Of a DNA stretch of 64,000 bases, positions 13,497 through 27,200 are shown piece by piece. The DNA is from Stercorarius parasiticus (taxonomy: Eukaryota > Chordata > Aves > Charadriiformes > Stercorariidae). Numbering within the stretch: the stretch's first letter is position 1; each line of letters begins with the position of its first letter. The translations under genes and the position numbers were made by a program. Under the pieces are notes generated by a model that saw only the letters and a program-made list of their open reading frames with translations, was not told the DNA's origin and searched no databases. Location of the stretch: positions 865,451 through 929,450 of the forward strand of contig VWZL01005057.1 of NCBI GenBank assembly GCA_013396915.1. The letters are read 5' to 3'.

Positions 13497-13715
13497 TTTC
13501 ACAGGATCGTGGGATAATTCAGGTTCAAAGGGACCTTTGCTCCAACCTCCTCCAAGCAGTGTTAGTTGTGAGTCAAGGCTGCTCAGGGTGTTAACCAGTC
13601 AGACCTTGAAAACTTTAAAGTCTGGAGACTGCCCAGCCTGTCTGGGTCCCTGTTTCTCTGCTTAACTGTCTTCATGGTGAAAAGATTTCTCCTCTCCCTT
13701 TCACCTTCACACAGT
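13497..13715 (-). mobile_element. Old CR1 3' fragment
   Basis: Read on the minus strand, this stretch aligns by eye with the avian CR1 3' region. It has a degenerate 'frame end' block resembling the ORF2 C-terminus, a CTGACTGG...CCTGAGCAGCC block, then GGTTGGAGCAAAGGTCCCTTTGAACC. It ends in a decayed octamer tail (CACGATCCTGTG). It is clearly more diverged than the other CR1 copies in this window. It is 5' truncated, as most CR1 insertions are, and retains no coding capacity. Both boundaries are approximate. Confidence 0.75.
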
Positions 13716-13978
13716 TCTTATGAATATCTGTAGTGTTTGAAGTGAAGGGAGTTTTTTTCATAGTCTTTATTAAGCTGGCCTAGCTTATTAGTTAATAAAT
13801 ATTAGGAAGCGATGCAACAACATGTAGTTATTAAAGCAATGCAGGATACTATTGCAAACCTGAACTGGAAGGGTTTCATATAAGCTTTCCACTTTGACAC
13901 AGAAAGGGCTTTTGCTGTGAAAAGTTTCCATTCAAAACTGAAGAACTGTGACACTTTCCAGACAAATGAAATGTTATA

Positions 13979-13998
13979 ATATTGTTCTGTAACAATAT
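13979..13998. repeat. 8-bp perfect hairpin
   Basis: The arms ATATTGTT (13979-13986) and AACAATAT (13991-13998) flank the tetraloop CTGT. All pairs except two are A-T, so the structure is weak and probably incidental. Confidence 0.5.
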
Positions 13999-16798
13999 AA
14001 TGTTCTATATCTTCAGAACAGACATCTGAATGGCTGAAGGTTGCTACTGCTGAACGTAGTTGTCACTACGCAATGAGTAGATGCTCCAAGTCTAGTTATC
14101 ACAAACAGCACGCTGGGCTAGACGGCATCGGTTTGTGCTTCAGTTGGCAGAAAAGCTGTGCTATCCCTGGGGAGCCTGATCCAAGGCAGAGGGAAAGCTT
14201 TTCCAGAGCGGAGCTCTTTCCAGTAGAGGAAATGGCATCTGCTTGTATTGTTTTATACCTGTTCTGAGAGTCTCTGCTGAATAGTCTACTGCGTTGGCGT
14301 CCGAGGCTGCCAACCCAGCGTACCTCACAAGCACTGCAATTTTGCTGTAATCCCTCCCATGTGAATTGAGGTACACTCTCTGTGTGAATTACTGGGAAGA
14401 AAGATGGGAATCATGTTGTTCTAGCAGAAGCACTTTAGGAGCGGATACTGAATGCGGGGGATACCTGCACTGATCTTTACCCCAGCTCTGTTCTGAAGCG
14501 CTGTCCCTTTGTCTCCTATGGCAGATGTAAGGGAGTGCTTTGTTTAGTTTCTTTAGTTCTTCTCAGTCTCCTCTTCGTTCTGGTGCTGAGGAAAACAGAA
14601 GCCCACACAGGAAAATACTTGGTAGGTCATTTACTCAGTAAAAGTCCAACAATGTCACGAAGAGAAGGGGAGCCAAATTCAAAACAACATATCAGTGTTC
14701 ATAATGATAGACTTCAAGCTGTCTTGATGACAAAATTACAATTATTTTTTTATTGCAACTTTAAAATACTGGTGTCCACATTTAAAATATCAGCCTCAGG
14801 GTAGAAAGCAAGTATTTTTGTTAGTTCTTCAGTGTAGGCCTTTGTTAGAATATGTGAAGTCGTAGACGGTGTCTGAAATGGCTCTATAGATTTGCTAGCT
14901 TGAACACTTTTAAAAGTCTTAGTATATAGCCCAAAGCCTATGTTCTAAAAAGTGTGATTAAAAGCACTGTTGTTGCACTAGGTCAGGTGAAATGTCCAGA
15001 CAGCTTGTGTCTTATTTCTAACAGTACCCACTGGAGGATACTTAAGGAAAGAGCATTATAAAGGGTGTGAAGTAGAGGATGATCCTTTCCCTGGTACATC
15101 TCCAATTTAAGGACTTCCTGAGGCAGTATGCATTTTCCAGTGCTCTGGAAAGTGTCAAGATGGCATACTGATGTGTACAGGCTCGTTTTGATCACTAGTT
15201 AGATAAATATGGTGTTAAAATAGAACTAGTGTTTGTCATCTCTTCTACCCTAATAATTTCTTTCAAAGATTATCAGATAAAGTGCATTTGATCCAAGAAA
15301 TTCAGACTGAGAGTTAAACTCTAAAAATCTCAAGAGTGGGAATGTTCAGCTAAGGCGTGCGCGTAACCCAGTCCTTTGCCAACGGTACACATTAATTATG
15401 ATTTAACTATTTTAATACAGTCGTAATTTGGATTAGCTGCAAAAAATGCAGCTTGTTTTTGGAAGACTCATCCAATTGTTCTTTTCTATTGTTTCCATCA
15501 CTATAGGGCAGAGTTAAGGCAGTTTGGATGCCCTCAACTGTAATTATGCAATTGCAAGCAATTTATCCAATGTTTACATGCATATAATACATTGTATATT
15601 AACTTCATTGACCCTAATGCGCTTTGGATCAGGTCCAACATAGATGTGTTGCTGAATTTGTGAAATGCTTTGGGATACTTCAGATAAAAGGCACAGTGAT
15701 AAAGTGGGAGTTAGTAATTATCATAAGCACGAGGAAGTGGTTATACTTGACTCTAGCCATTGACCCATAACTCTTGGAAAGAAATTGAAAGCTGAATGAT
15801 AGATACTGCAGAGTAGCATCTCACCAGAAAAGCTATGCAATTTCATAGTCTCTAATCTAACTTCCCAGTTCTGAAGGCAGAAGGTGAGATATTTTAGTCT
15901 GGTTACGGTTAAACGAAGTGCCAAGTTTTTCTTTTTCCCCCTCTTGCTCTTTGCATGCTGAGCTGTAGGCTCATCTGAAGCGTGTCGCAGCCTCCGAAGC
16001 ATCAGTATGACCAGCTGCGCTCTTTTAAAGACAATTCCATTGTGCAGCGTCCTCCTTCCTTTCAGCTGTTGTGAGCGTCCTTTCTTTGTATTGTTTTAGC
16101 ATGGTGATACACAACGCATATGAAGCATGGTCTTTTGGTAATCCTTCTAGTGATTTGGAATTGGCATTTGCCTTCATGAAATTACTCAGCTAAGTGTCAG
16201 CAAGACTGCAGATTGACATGGTCAGGTACCCAGCAGAACAGGAATTTGCAATGCTCCAAATCTCATGAAGTCTGGGCATCATCCATTTGGCGGCCAGCAA
16301 TGAAACCTGATTAGCAAGAGACAAGCAAAATGTATCCAAGAAGTTACAGTACAATCTGTCTCACTAATGCCAAATTAGGAGGAATGCAAGTGGTTTTGCT
16401 AAGTGTGTGCTTGCATGTAAGTGTAAGGAAGGTAAGTGTATTGCTTCTGAGGTAAGGATGGAAGAGAAAAAGTGTGTCTGGTTTGTACAGGCAGCAACTG
16501 CTAAGTACATCTTGTTATTTTTGGGGGATTTATTTCTTTTTTTTGAACAGAAGATTGTTTAACCCCTGTGTCTTTGTATAGAAGACTCTATTGAAGATGA
16601 TCACAATGGTGACTATCCATCACTGAATGTCATGATGGCATAGCCGAGAGGTTTTTGGATAGTACAACAAACATGAAAACACTTACAGGGACTTGCATTA
16701 AAAACTTAAATAACTTTCAAACAACCATTGACTCTTCTATCGAAAATGAGTAGTGGTGAAAGGAACTTGGGGAAGAGGATATTTCTTCCAAAGATTTT

Positions 16799-16823
16799 GG
16801 GGGGTGGGGGTGTGTGTGTAGGG
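16799..16823 (+). repeat. G/TG-rich low-complexity tract
   Basis: G6, T, G5, then alternating TG units, then GGG. There are three G runs of three or more, so a quadruplex is possible only with unusual register use. Confidence 0.6.
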
Positions 16824-17455
16824 CAGTGCTTTTTCAAATGGGAAGTGCAGCATGCTAACTGAAATCAGCCCATCTCTGCAAATTCTGAAAATAAGGTCCT
16901 GAGGTGATGTATAGTTCCCTTCCCTCTTGAAAGGATTGTGCTGTCTGTGGCTTAGGAACATGAATTCATTAGCGGGGTCTTGCTTGTCCCCCTGTCAGGG
17001 TGTCCCTCTTCCGCAGAGCAGTGGCGGATGCCCGTTAATTGTTTAGCTGTGGTGGTATGGAGGGGCCTGGAGGCACCACGGACAAAAGGGGTGAACTTCC
17101 TCTCCATTTCCTGGTACTTAAGGACTTTGCCATTGCGTTGGAAATCTCAGTTATTGTATTTCATATATTATAGAGGAGATAATTGTCATGGTGAGTAGTT
17201 AGCATGTATGTCATAGCAAAAGCCACAACAAATGCATCTCTAGAGAATAGAGATATCATCCATCTCTTTCCTGGGGTGCCAGTTTTTGTGTACAAAAGCT
17301 ACTCCTCACTGATGCAGAGATCCCAGTGGAAGTCCCTAAAATGCAAATATCCTTAGTAAGAAGGTGGATGTCAAAACCATCCACATAACTTACAGAGCAG
17401 CCGTATTTCTGGATAGAAAACATCCTTGATGTATTTAAAAACTAAACAGCACCCA

Positions 17456-17469
17456 CCCCCCCCCCCCCC
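17456..17469 (+). repeat. Homopolymer C run (14 bases)
   Basis: An uninterrupted run of 14 C, preceded by CACCCA. This is the longest G/C homopolymer in the window. It is prone to length error in sequencing and assembly. Confidence 0.9.
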
Positions 17470-20117
17470 AGCAAGGAGTTCAAACCTTTCTTTCCCAATG
17501 AGAAAGAAATTGTGTGTGCTGTGTGGCAGTAAATAAAATCTGCTTACAGAGAGGGCATATTTTTGCCAGTAAAGCAATTTATTTAGGAAAAACAGACATA
17601 TCAATCTAAGGTAATTACAAATTGCAACAGGAAAATTAAAGTACGTACCTCAGAGGCACTTGTGGAAGGAATTTTCAAATAGAAGTATACCGGGTAGAAA
17701 AATACAATACGTATTGTTTCTGTCCACAGTCTAGATTAGTTGCTGCATTAATGTGTGCTAATGTACATTTATGCACTCCTGCTAATCATATCCAGAGCCC
17801 TTCTGAAGTAAATAAAGACTCTCTCTGTTCCAGCTAGTCCTGTTGTACAAAGCAGAGCACTAATCAAGCAAGTTATCAGTGTAATTAGGGAATAGAAATC
17901 ACTAGGGGCATCATGCATTATGATTTGCCTGCTCTATTTTTAAGATCCTGAAATGCAAATAGGTAATAAATTGTGTTAGTGATAAATTGGTTTTACTTTA
18001 TATTGAAATTAGTATGAGACAGGCACCCAAATGGCACATATTGACAGAAATCGTTGGCTTCTTGCATCCCTTCCCCCCTCCCAGTCCCCATGCATGATGT
18101 GTTATTGAAGCACCTAACCCTATTTCCTTGCCAGAAAGACAAGAATGGGGCTTCTGTTAAGTCCTGTGCTGTCCTAGAGGCAGATGCTTTTCTCTGCCTT
18201 GCAGTGCAGGGAATGGAGGGGCAGAGGGGAGAAATCGGAGGGGGTCAGGAAAGCAGGTGCAATGGTCTGTGCAGAACACTCTGAAATGCCTGCTCTGCCA
18301 GAGGATATCTCTGAGTATGGGGGAAGGGTGGGTATCCTCAGGCTGGATACCAGGAAGTGAGAATTTTCTCATTTTGCTTGACAAATTACTAGCAGGAAAT
18401 CTCTGGCAGGAGATAGAGCCTGAGTGTTGTCTTCCCGTTTGGAGCTCCAAAAGTGGTGTAGAATAAAGCATGCAACAGTGGAGGCCATCAGCGCAAACTG
18501 AATAGCTATGCACGTTGGCTTGGGTGGACTAGGAGAGGGACAGTGGCTAAACTACTTGATATAAAAGGTAGGAAGCGCATTGCATGTGGGGAACAATCAT
18601 CTCTTCCATGTCTATTTGCCTGGGCCATTCATGTTTTGGCTAGAGCACAGACTTAAATTCCCAAAATGGCTTATTGTGGTTTCTTCTGTGTTTCCATTTA
18701 TAATCTCAGAAAACTCTTGTTATAAAACCACATCTGTGTCATTTGGGAGGATCTAGAATCACGTGTTCTGGACGTCAGTAATTAAAGGTGATCCATGCAA
18801 GTAGGAACAGAGGAGATGTAGTCTGAACCAAGAGGAAAACTCACATAGTTTATTTTTATCTTTTTTTAAGCAGCTGTTACTTAATTGAGAAATTTAATCA
18901 AATATCCTTAGTCCCTCAGATAAGTTTGTACAAAGCTATGGTGGAAAGATGCTACGCAGGAGGATAGGAAGTCCCTTCCCGAAGTCCTAGAGGAAGGTAA
19001 TTGTACAAGCAGAGAAGGATCTGGCCTGCAGTACTTGTAACTTCAGATTTTGTTTATCATAACATATCTTTTTTTTTTTCCCCCCATAAAGTAATGGTAA
19101 TGGTCTCAAGTGACAGGTGACCACTAACAGTTTTTAATCCAAATGTTGGTATTGAGGATGCAGAGTGAACAGATAGTGAACAGCTTCGTTCCTGTGGAGA
19201 GCAGGGGAGATTTCTGTTCTGAACGTGAATAATTTCAAAGACTGAACACATCCCACATTTTTCTACAAGTAGGAAAATAACCTAAAGGTATTTGAATGCA
19301 CTTTATTTTCTCTGAATTGTTTGCCTATCTCCAAATAATACAAACCAAGCATATGTGGGGTCTTTCTAGGGGCAGGGGGTGGTGAAGGATTGGTGTCAGT
19401 GTCTCATAAATAGCTCTCTCCAAATATACAGGCCTAGCAGCTCTGAATAAAGAGTAGTTGTTAAAGGGTACACAGGTGGATGCAGACAGCAGCAGTTTAT
19501 CCACAGTTAGCTCAGAAAGAAAACTGTCTTTCCATGTGTGTATTGACCAGCACATCCCAGGAGTATCTGCTGTCAGGTATCTATTGGTTGCAGACAGATT
19601 GTTGGAGGAAATGGGAGAAGTTATCAGTCAAAATATGGTTCTTTTAAGAAGATATCAGCGACTGAGGCTGATCAAAATTGTTAACTGTCAATAAATTAGC
19701 TCACATGTTTAATCATCTCCCTCCTGCTTTCCTCAGACAGCGCAATTCCTGAAAACATACGGTGTTCAGATCTGGGGTTTTTTCAGTGTTTGAATAAAGT
19801 GGGTTCATTTTTTTCAGCCTTTCGGTAGTAGATAAATCAATAATATTGATCCTGAGGGGAAGGTGGTAACACTGTGGGTCTTGAGACACAGCTTGTGGGA
19901 ATCACCTGCTGAGAAAGGGATGTGCAGGTAAAACATATTCAAGCTGCAGTGAAAGGGAAATGTGAGGATGGAACTGAACTTAGCAAAGTAGTTAGTGGAA
20001 ACCAGAAAGGAGTAAGGGCTGCAGATGTGGATGTAGCATGTGTAAGGGTTGTGTTACTGACTACGAAGCTTTAACTAGAAATTTTGGGGTAAGAAAAGCT
20101 GGATTCTAGGCCAGGAC

Positions 20118-20292
20118 TAGAGATGGGACAGGTTGCCCAGAGAAGTTGTGGATGCTTCATCCCTGGAAGTGTTCAAGACCAGGCTGGATGGAGCTTTGAG
20201 CAACCTGGTCTAGTGGGAGGTGTCCCTGCCCATGGCAGGGGTGTTGGAACTAGATGGTCTTTAAGGTCCCTTCCAACCCAAGGCATTCTATG
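20118..20292 (+). mobile_element. CR1 3' end, 5' truncated
   Basis: This is the last 175 bases or so of a CR1 element in plus orientation. It begins within the ORF2 C-terminal codons (CAGGTTGCCCAGAGAAGTTGTGG), continues through the CTGGAAGTGTTCAAGACCAGGC and ACCTGGTCTAGTGGGAGGTG blocks, and has the typical GGTCCCTTCCAACCC near the 3' end. It stops with one octamer, ATTCTATG (20285-20292). It has moderate divergence and is similar to the subfamily of the 35.7 kb copy (shared GGGAGGTGTCCCTGCCCATGG block), in opposite orientation. Confidence 0.9.
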
Positions 20293-20541
20293 TTGGGCAG
20301 ACTGAATGAGCCAAAGGATGCTGTCTGTCTATGGCTGCTTTCCCTCCTGCATTTGTTGTGTCTGTTGGTCTTTGGACATATGTATTTTATGGAGGTTCTG
20401 CACTCATTTTCTTTTAAGGCTATTTTCAAAATTAAAAGCCTGGGATTTATTAAAATGAAAGGAAATACAAATAGTATTAAGATTTTTGGTATTGCAGTGT
20501 TTTTGCTATTGGGATGCTATAATTTGTGATCAGTAACTTTT

Positions 20542-20557
20542 CTTGGCATCTTGGCAT
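20542..20557. repeat. 8-base tandem duplication
   Basis: CTTGGCAT is repeated twice without a spacer. It is a likely replication-slippage product. Confidence 0.6.
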
Positions 20558-20719
20558 CTATTCATTGTTTGATGTTAACTAAATGAAACATTCAAACTGC
20601 AAATATTAATCTGAATTACAGGTTATTTGAAAGGAGAAAAGACTTCCACTTTCCACATAAACAACTTCTAGGGGGAATATCTTGTTTGGAGGGAAATAAA
20701 AAATTAATAATGATTATTT

Positions 20720-20783
20720 AAAAAAAAACCAAAACAAACAAACCCCCCCAAAAAAACCTCTACACCACAAACAAAAAACCCAC
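20720..20783. repeat. A/C-rich low-complexity stretch
   Basis: Mostly A and C, with a run of seven C and several A runs. It is similar in style to 11445-11509. Confidence 0.7.
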
Positions 20784-21018
20784 CTGCAAATATTTATACT
20801 GGAATGAATTACCAGTTGTTTTGTGATGTGAACACACATCTGCACAAAACAAATGTGTGCTAAAATAATACCACAAATGGGTATTTTGTGCAGTAGGTTA
20901 TCCAGTTCCATATAACGTGTCAGTAAATTATCAGTGTATTGTTACTGTTAACGTATGTAGAGGAAGATTTTTAGTCTAAACCAAGTTGTGATTTGTCAAG
21001 AGTTGGGGAAAATGCCCT

Positions 21019-21049
21019 GTTAGGTAAGGTTAGCACAAGTTAGGTAAGG
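21019..21049. repeat. 20-base period direct repeat
   Basis: GTTAGGTAAGG occurs at 21019-21029 and again, exactly, at 21039-21049. Confidence 0.6.
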
Positions 21050-22377
21050 ACAGCCTTATTTCTGCTTCCTCGCATATGCATTGCACACCTGCCTCCTTGC
21101 TTTGTCTTTATTCCACAACGCTTGCTTTGGGGGTTTATTTGCTAAGTACCTAGCTAAAGGCATTGCTGAATAGGAGTCAAGATACACTAGGTGCCTTAAG
21201 ACCCTGATTTAGCAGAACATGTAAGTAGGGGCTAAAATCTGAGTGGGCTTTTAGCTCTCTGCAGAGGGATTCAGGAAATCACGTATGCAGAGGCCCCAGC
21301 TGAGTCAACCAACTTCGGCACATGCTTGGTTTCCATAAGTGGTACATCTTTCAGCATCAGTAGCAAAGCACTTAGAGCAATGATTAAGCAACTCACACAT
21401 CGGAGGCAAGATTAGCTTCAGCTGATCATATCTTCAGCAGCTTCTGTCTCCTTTTATACCTGTCTCCACTCCTCTGAACAGTAAACAAAAAGAATATGTT
21501 CTTACACCTCTGAGAGAAATGGATTTGGGTTTCTCTGGAAACATTACCCTCCTGTGTAGACAGGATCTGCTAGCAGCTGGGATAATCAACAGTGTCTTCA
21601 TGTGTCCTATTCAAGTCATCAGTGTCAGAAGGTCATATACTTCTTTCCTCTTTATTAAAAAGAGGGGAGGAGGATAAGGAATTACATGTCTCTTTAAAAA
21701 AAAACCTCTTAATAACTAAAAAAAAAAATCTACTTTATTGAAGCATCTACCGGTCAGTGCTTTATTATACAATCCATTATACCCCTATAGAACTCCAGTG
21801 CCAAAGCAAAAAATTAGATGACAAAATCCTTTTAGTCCAGAAACACAGCTGAACTGCAGCTCTATTGCTATGCAGAGAACCTCATCTCTCTGTAATGTGT
21901 GCTGCTATTGCAGTGATTGACATGTAGTCCCAACTGCATGCTTTGGATGGGGACCTCAACCTCCCTTTGATGGTACAAGCCTAGTAATTTTGGATAAGAA
22001 CATGGTGTCATCTGAGTGCTTGTTGGAATAGAATCTCTTTGTCAAGAGTATCATGTAAAATCTGGCTGTTTTGGTGACACCAGTGTTTCAGTACTCTGTC
22101 ATAAGAACATTAGGTCACATCCAGGTCCTCTGGGTCCTGTTTTAGTTAAGAAATAACTTCACCTTTAATCTCCTTCACAAATCCCCTTCCTCTAGTTATC
22201 AGGTGAAAAGCGAAGACCAAGCCTGCAAGGCTCGTGTAGCATTTCTTTTCATGCTGGACCTCACTGGTTTCTGTAGATTGCAGTTTTAATGGGTACAGCA
22301 ATAGAGGCCAGTGGCAGGATTCAGTGCCCATGGATCACCATCAGTTCATCATTTTCTGTCATGGTGTACTGCTAGTT

Positions 22378-22416
22378 AAAAAAAAATAAAAAATAAAAAA
22401 TGGGGGTGGGGGTGGG
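22378..22416 (+). repeat. A-rich tract abutting G-rich tract
   Basis: An A-rich run with two T interruptions (22378-22400) is followed directly by G5 T G5 T GGG (22402-22416). The sharp composition switch resembles a degraded tail plus simple repeat, but no element body is recognisable upstream. Confidence 0.65.
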
Positions 22417-24188
22417 CAGGCACTTTTTGTGAGTAGCTGATAGCAGCCTTTGTGTACCCCAAAAAATGTCAGTTCAGACAATGTACACAGGTGAAGAAAA
22501 AGTTTGCAGGTGCCATGGGTGAGTAAACCTATTCCTTTCCACCTGCATCCAAAGAATGTGGAGCTCCATGTTCACAGGCATGAAATACAGTTGCGGTTAA
22601 TGCTTACACAATATCTTGGATGCAGAACAGCAGCAGTCTTTAGGTTTTGGGACAGTTTAAGAACAGACTTTTGTCCCTGTGGTCTCTGAAGTTGTCTGCC
22701 TTATTTCTTGGATCCTCCCAGTGCAGTATTTCTGAGCAGACACCACAGGATTTGCAGGGCAATGCAAAATGCCATTGGAGATACCAGTCCCAAAGAAAGA
22801 CAAGTGAATGTATGATAGATACTAAAAGGTCAAATTCTGCACTGACATTTACAAAGACGTCTCTGTAGGTCTTGATATATTTTTCTGTTATCCTTGTGCT
22901 TATGTTTTATATTCATGTTGTCTAGATCCTACAGTTCCCACCTCCCAAGCATACCACTTACTTTAACCATCTCTTTATGCCTCTTCTTTCCTGTGTGTGC
23001 CTATATATTAAAATAGTTACTATATATCTGGCTATACATTTATATGAAGTAATTTAGAGGTGGTCAGTTGGAGCACCACAAAAGCAAGAATTTGTTTGTC
23101 ATATATTAGCTAAAACCCTGATTTTCTCCTAAATCAAATCCAGTAAAGGCCTAGTAAATAACCTGTGAAACCTTGAAAGAGTGTGGAAGAGCCCTGCATC
23201 CCAGGCACAGCAACCAACCAAATACTAACAGTCATAGCTGTGGAGACCAGAATGCAAGGAGAATTGCTGTGGTGAGGTTAGGTCGCAATAGGAAACAGGC
23301 ATAAAAAGATGGAGAATCCTTAAACCTAGGCCGGATGGGAACAATTTATAAGTTCCTTACACGGATTGTGTTATTTAAAGGCAAACAACAGAGGCAGAAG
23401 TATGTAGTCTGCTAAGTCTCAAGTTATGGTGCTTTTCAGATACCATGTAGTTAAAAGAAGTCTTGTCCCATTTCCTAATGGTAGCTAGTTAAAATCAAGA
23501 TTATTAACTGCAAAATAGCCAGAAGACCGAGCGTATTGTTAAGAGGAGAATTTCTAAAAACCAGGAAGTAGTCTGAACTCTGCAGTTTGCTCTTCTCTGG
23601 CTCTGTGAATGCGTCAGTAACTTACATTCCTTATTACTGCCTGCAAATCATGGGATATGACATCTTTGAGAATCTGCATGTCCAGTGTGGTCTTACATTG
23701 ACTGTAATTCAAAAGGTGATGTTTCAAGAACCTAAAGACGACAAAATTGAGGCCTAATTTGTTTGGAAATGCTAAAGTTCTTTATGCCCCCTCAGTTTGA
23801 TGTCCTTGTTCATGCTCTAAAATACACTGGTTTAAATTATCTGATAACATTCATTAATGTGCTGCTTCTCTCTCTTTCTGAATCTGTGTTGTCAAAGGAT
23901 TTTGCAAAGTAGAAAGAGTTTCAGACTTAGAACTTGGCACAGTTTTCGGTTGTGGAGGGGCACTTGCCTTATCACAGCTTCCTAAGTGATGGGCAATTGC
24001 TTAACAGGGTCTTTTGCACAGCTGGTATGTTGGAAGCATTACTGTTGCCTCATGTATCTTCCTCTGAGTCAGAAGGACATATCTAGCTATTAAAATCTAA
24101 CATCTAAAAAAATGATGTGAACCTGCTAGTGAAGTTGCATGTGAAAAAACTTCAGTTAAAGGTATTTCTGTGCTTTTTTTTCTCTCAA

Positions 24189-24220
24189 GGGTCGAGGGTA
24201 GGCCACGACCCCTTACCCTC
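24189..24220. repeat. Two overlapping, mutually exclusive hairpins
   Basis: GAGGGTA (24194-24200) pairs with TACCCTC (24214-24220). Alternatively GGGTCG (24189-24194) pairs with CGACCC (24206-24211). Both are perfect but short. No terminator or RNA-gene context is seen. Confidence 0.4.
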
Positions 24221-27200
24221 AACAAGAATGTGACAGTAAATTAAATGCATTCATGGACACTGCAGGACAAGACAGTGTTAATTGAAGTGGGAATAATTCT
24301 ATAGTAATTGCAGTGCTCACTCTACGAAACTCAGATTTTCTTCTTTTTCTTTTCCACCCTTTTGTGGTTTACTTGCTTCATCAGCAAAAACTGGGTCGCT
24401 CAGAGTGTGTGTTTGTTTTTCAAAACATTCTGGAGTTAACAGTGCCATAGAAACTCAAAGCATTCTTATTATAGTAATATTGCTAATCATAAAATGATAT
24501 GTGATTAAGTGCAAATTAAGTATTAAAACTAAATAATTTGACTGAATAAAAAGATCATTAATCTGAGCAGAAGGTGATATTAGGAGCATTAAACCACTAA
24601 GAAACAAGTTTTCTATCAGAGTAACAAATAGGTTTTCTAATCTGAGATCTTTATCTCATAGCTTGTACTCGGAAAGCAGTTCTTCATTTGTAAGGGAAGC
24701 AGATCTTTAAATTCTCAGAATGTAGTAGCAAGCTTCCCTTTTTGTCTGTCTGCAAGGTGAACACGATTGGGAAAGAGATTACAGATAAATAAAGGGATAT
24801 TGTAGTGTCATTGATGACAAAGTATGATTCAATTCTGCCGCTGAGCTCTTTAAGTAGGGTAGTAAAACTGAATTTGTGTGTAAAGTGACTTTTCCTTTTC
24901 AGTTCCTCTCCCTTTTTAAAGTATGTATGGAGAATAACTTGTTCCACTGCTGTTGTCTCCTTTCACAGGTGAGTTTTGGTCAGAACTAAGCTACTGATAT
25001 CAGATAACATTTATTCAGTTTCGTTCGAGCTCTAGAAAATGATCACAGAAAGCTTTCCAGAGGGTGGAAATAGTTACGTGATCTCGGACAAACAGCAAGT
25101 GTTTACTTACCTTAGATCTGCAGCCTTACTTTTAGAATGAGCCCTGGGTGCTCGTGAATGAGATCTCTGAATTTGTGCATCCCCAACATGTTTTTTGTTC
25201 GGGCAAGTGCAAACCTTTGTGTACGTGGAGCAGTCTTGTAGTTTTTGTGTCTTACCTCACTGGGTTCTTTTTGCAGTCCCATGTTGCCTGTTGGTTTTGC
25301 TTTTGTGTATAATACAGCTTTCTTCACTTCTGATGTACTGGAGTTTGTGTTTGCTGCTGGATGAAAGATTCAGTATTTCTCCAATTTTAGTTTTCCATGA
25401 CAAATTAATGCCTCCAGGTCATTCTTGGATAAGACTTTATTTGTCATGATGTTGTATTTACTGTAAAAGGAGGAATAGGAAAGGAATCACTTTTTTATTT
25501 GAAATAACAAAGTATAATGTAGGAAAAAAAACCCCTGTAAGCTTGTACATTTCAATGGAGCCAGCAGTAGACTACCTGAATCAGATGAAGCTTTCCCATT
25601 ACTAACATATAAAAACATAGAAGTTGCAGACCGATGTTTTAGAGGAAAAACTCTTTTACAGATTAAGACCTTAAAGAATATTACTGCTGAGGATTAGATT
25701 TGCAACCAAAAGATACTATAGTCTTGATGATGGAAAACAAAACATTGAAAGTTTCATAAAGCTCAAGCAGCTGTGCATAACTGCAAACCAGATGTTACAG
25801 CACGCTTTTGATGTAGCCACTCAGCCAATATCCACATTGGGAATGAACATCTTCTGAAAATATTTTTCAGGAGGGGAATGAGGTTCATCCATTCTCTCTG
25901 AATAAATACAGTTGGTTTTGCTTGTCTCCCTCATCGCTCTCATCCTGTGAACTGTATGTATAGGGGCCAGCTTTTTTTCTATGCAGAGAAACAAGGCTTG
26001 TTGCTGGCTTCACTAGCTAAGAAGCTTCTGTCTGTAACAATTTCACCAACAATGAGGATGTTTATTGAGTTGATAACCACTAGAGGTTGGGCATTTCAAT
26101 TACAGAACATCACTCCTTGCCAGAGCCTACCATAACAGATGTCTTGTTTCTTAATACAGTACTGAATTCTCCCTGACATCTGAATTTTCATCATGGAAAT
26201 GCTCTTCTGCAGACATAGAGGCAAACTAAATAAATCTGCTGTGCTGTGAGTGGAGGAAAAAGGGTCTGAGCCTTCTGTTTTCTTGTGATGTATAAAGCAT
26301 GGCAAATAGCAAAACTCTTGATGGCTTTGTTATGGCTGTTGTTTGTTTTTTAAGTAGTAGAAAAGTATTCTGAAGACATATGGAAATGCAAAACAGGCTA
26401 AGCCATGAGAACTATCTGATGGGGATATGTGATGAAAAGCAGGTGTACTGTGTAGGAGGACAATGGAATAGCCTCCAGCACTTTATTTATGAGAACATCC
26501 TTTATCTCCGTCTCTCTACAGCAGACGTGTGGCAAAACTGTCTTTTCAAAAGTGGATCAAACAATGCTACCACCACATTCTTCTCATCTCCCGTTTATCC
26601 TTCCATGTCCATCATACAACACACTTATTTTAAGCTCCAAGAAAAGTAGAGAAATTTTCTTGATTTTAATGGCACCTTCTTTTGCTTCAGAATAATTGCT
26701 GTGCAAAGAGTGATATTTTTAAAATAAGCTGTTATCTAATGCAGTGAAAGCAGTGGAGAGGCAAGGGATACCTGCTGTCACCTTTAGTGACAGTACAGCT
26801 GCTACCTTATATGAATGCTATGGATTATCAAATGTGACTTCTGGTCTTCTAGCTCTTTTCAGACAAGATCTATTGGTGACAGTCCCAAGAGCAACTAAAT
26901 TAGATAGATGTGGGCACAGAAACATAATGTCGGTACTAAAATACTCTTCCTAGAGTCATCAGAAAGACTACAGTTTGCCAAGTACCACTTAAGTGCCCTG
27001 TGCATCCATAGGGCTATTTTCTCATGTCATGGGCATGCTGATATGCATCTAGGAACTGAGTTTCGAGACTTGGGTTGTCCTTTCCTGAAACCGTTTGAAC
27101 ATCCTCATGCATTTCCCTGTCCTGCTCCATTTTGAATAGAAGCATATTACAGAGAAGCATCAGTTTCTGTTTACTTGGTGGTGAAAAGAGACAGCCATTA

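Larger units (their letters stand above)
13716..20117. other. Non-coding DNA
   Basis: No gene or repeat family recognised. It holds a small hairpin at 13979-13998, a G/T-rich stretch at 16799-16823 and a 14-base C run at 17456-17469. The block from about 17.56 to 17.96 kb is AT-rich, with several TAAT and AATTA cores, and might be conserved non-coding DNA, but that needs comparison with other genomes. The 118-codon minus-strand frame at 18157-18513 shows no domain and overlaps two unrelated plus-strand frames, as random sequence would. Confidence 0.5.
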
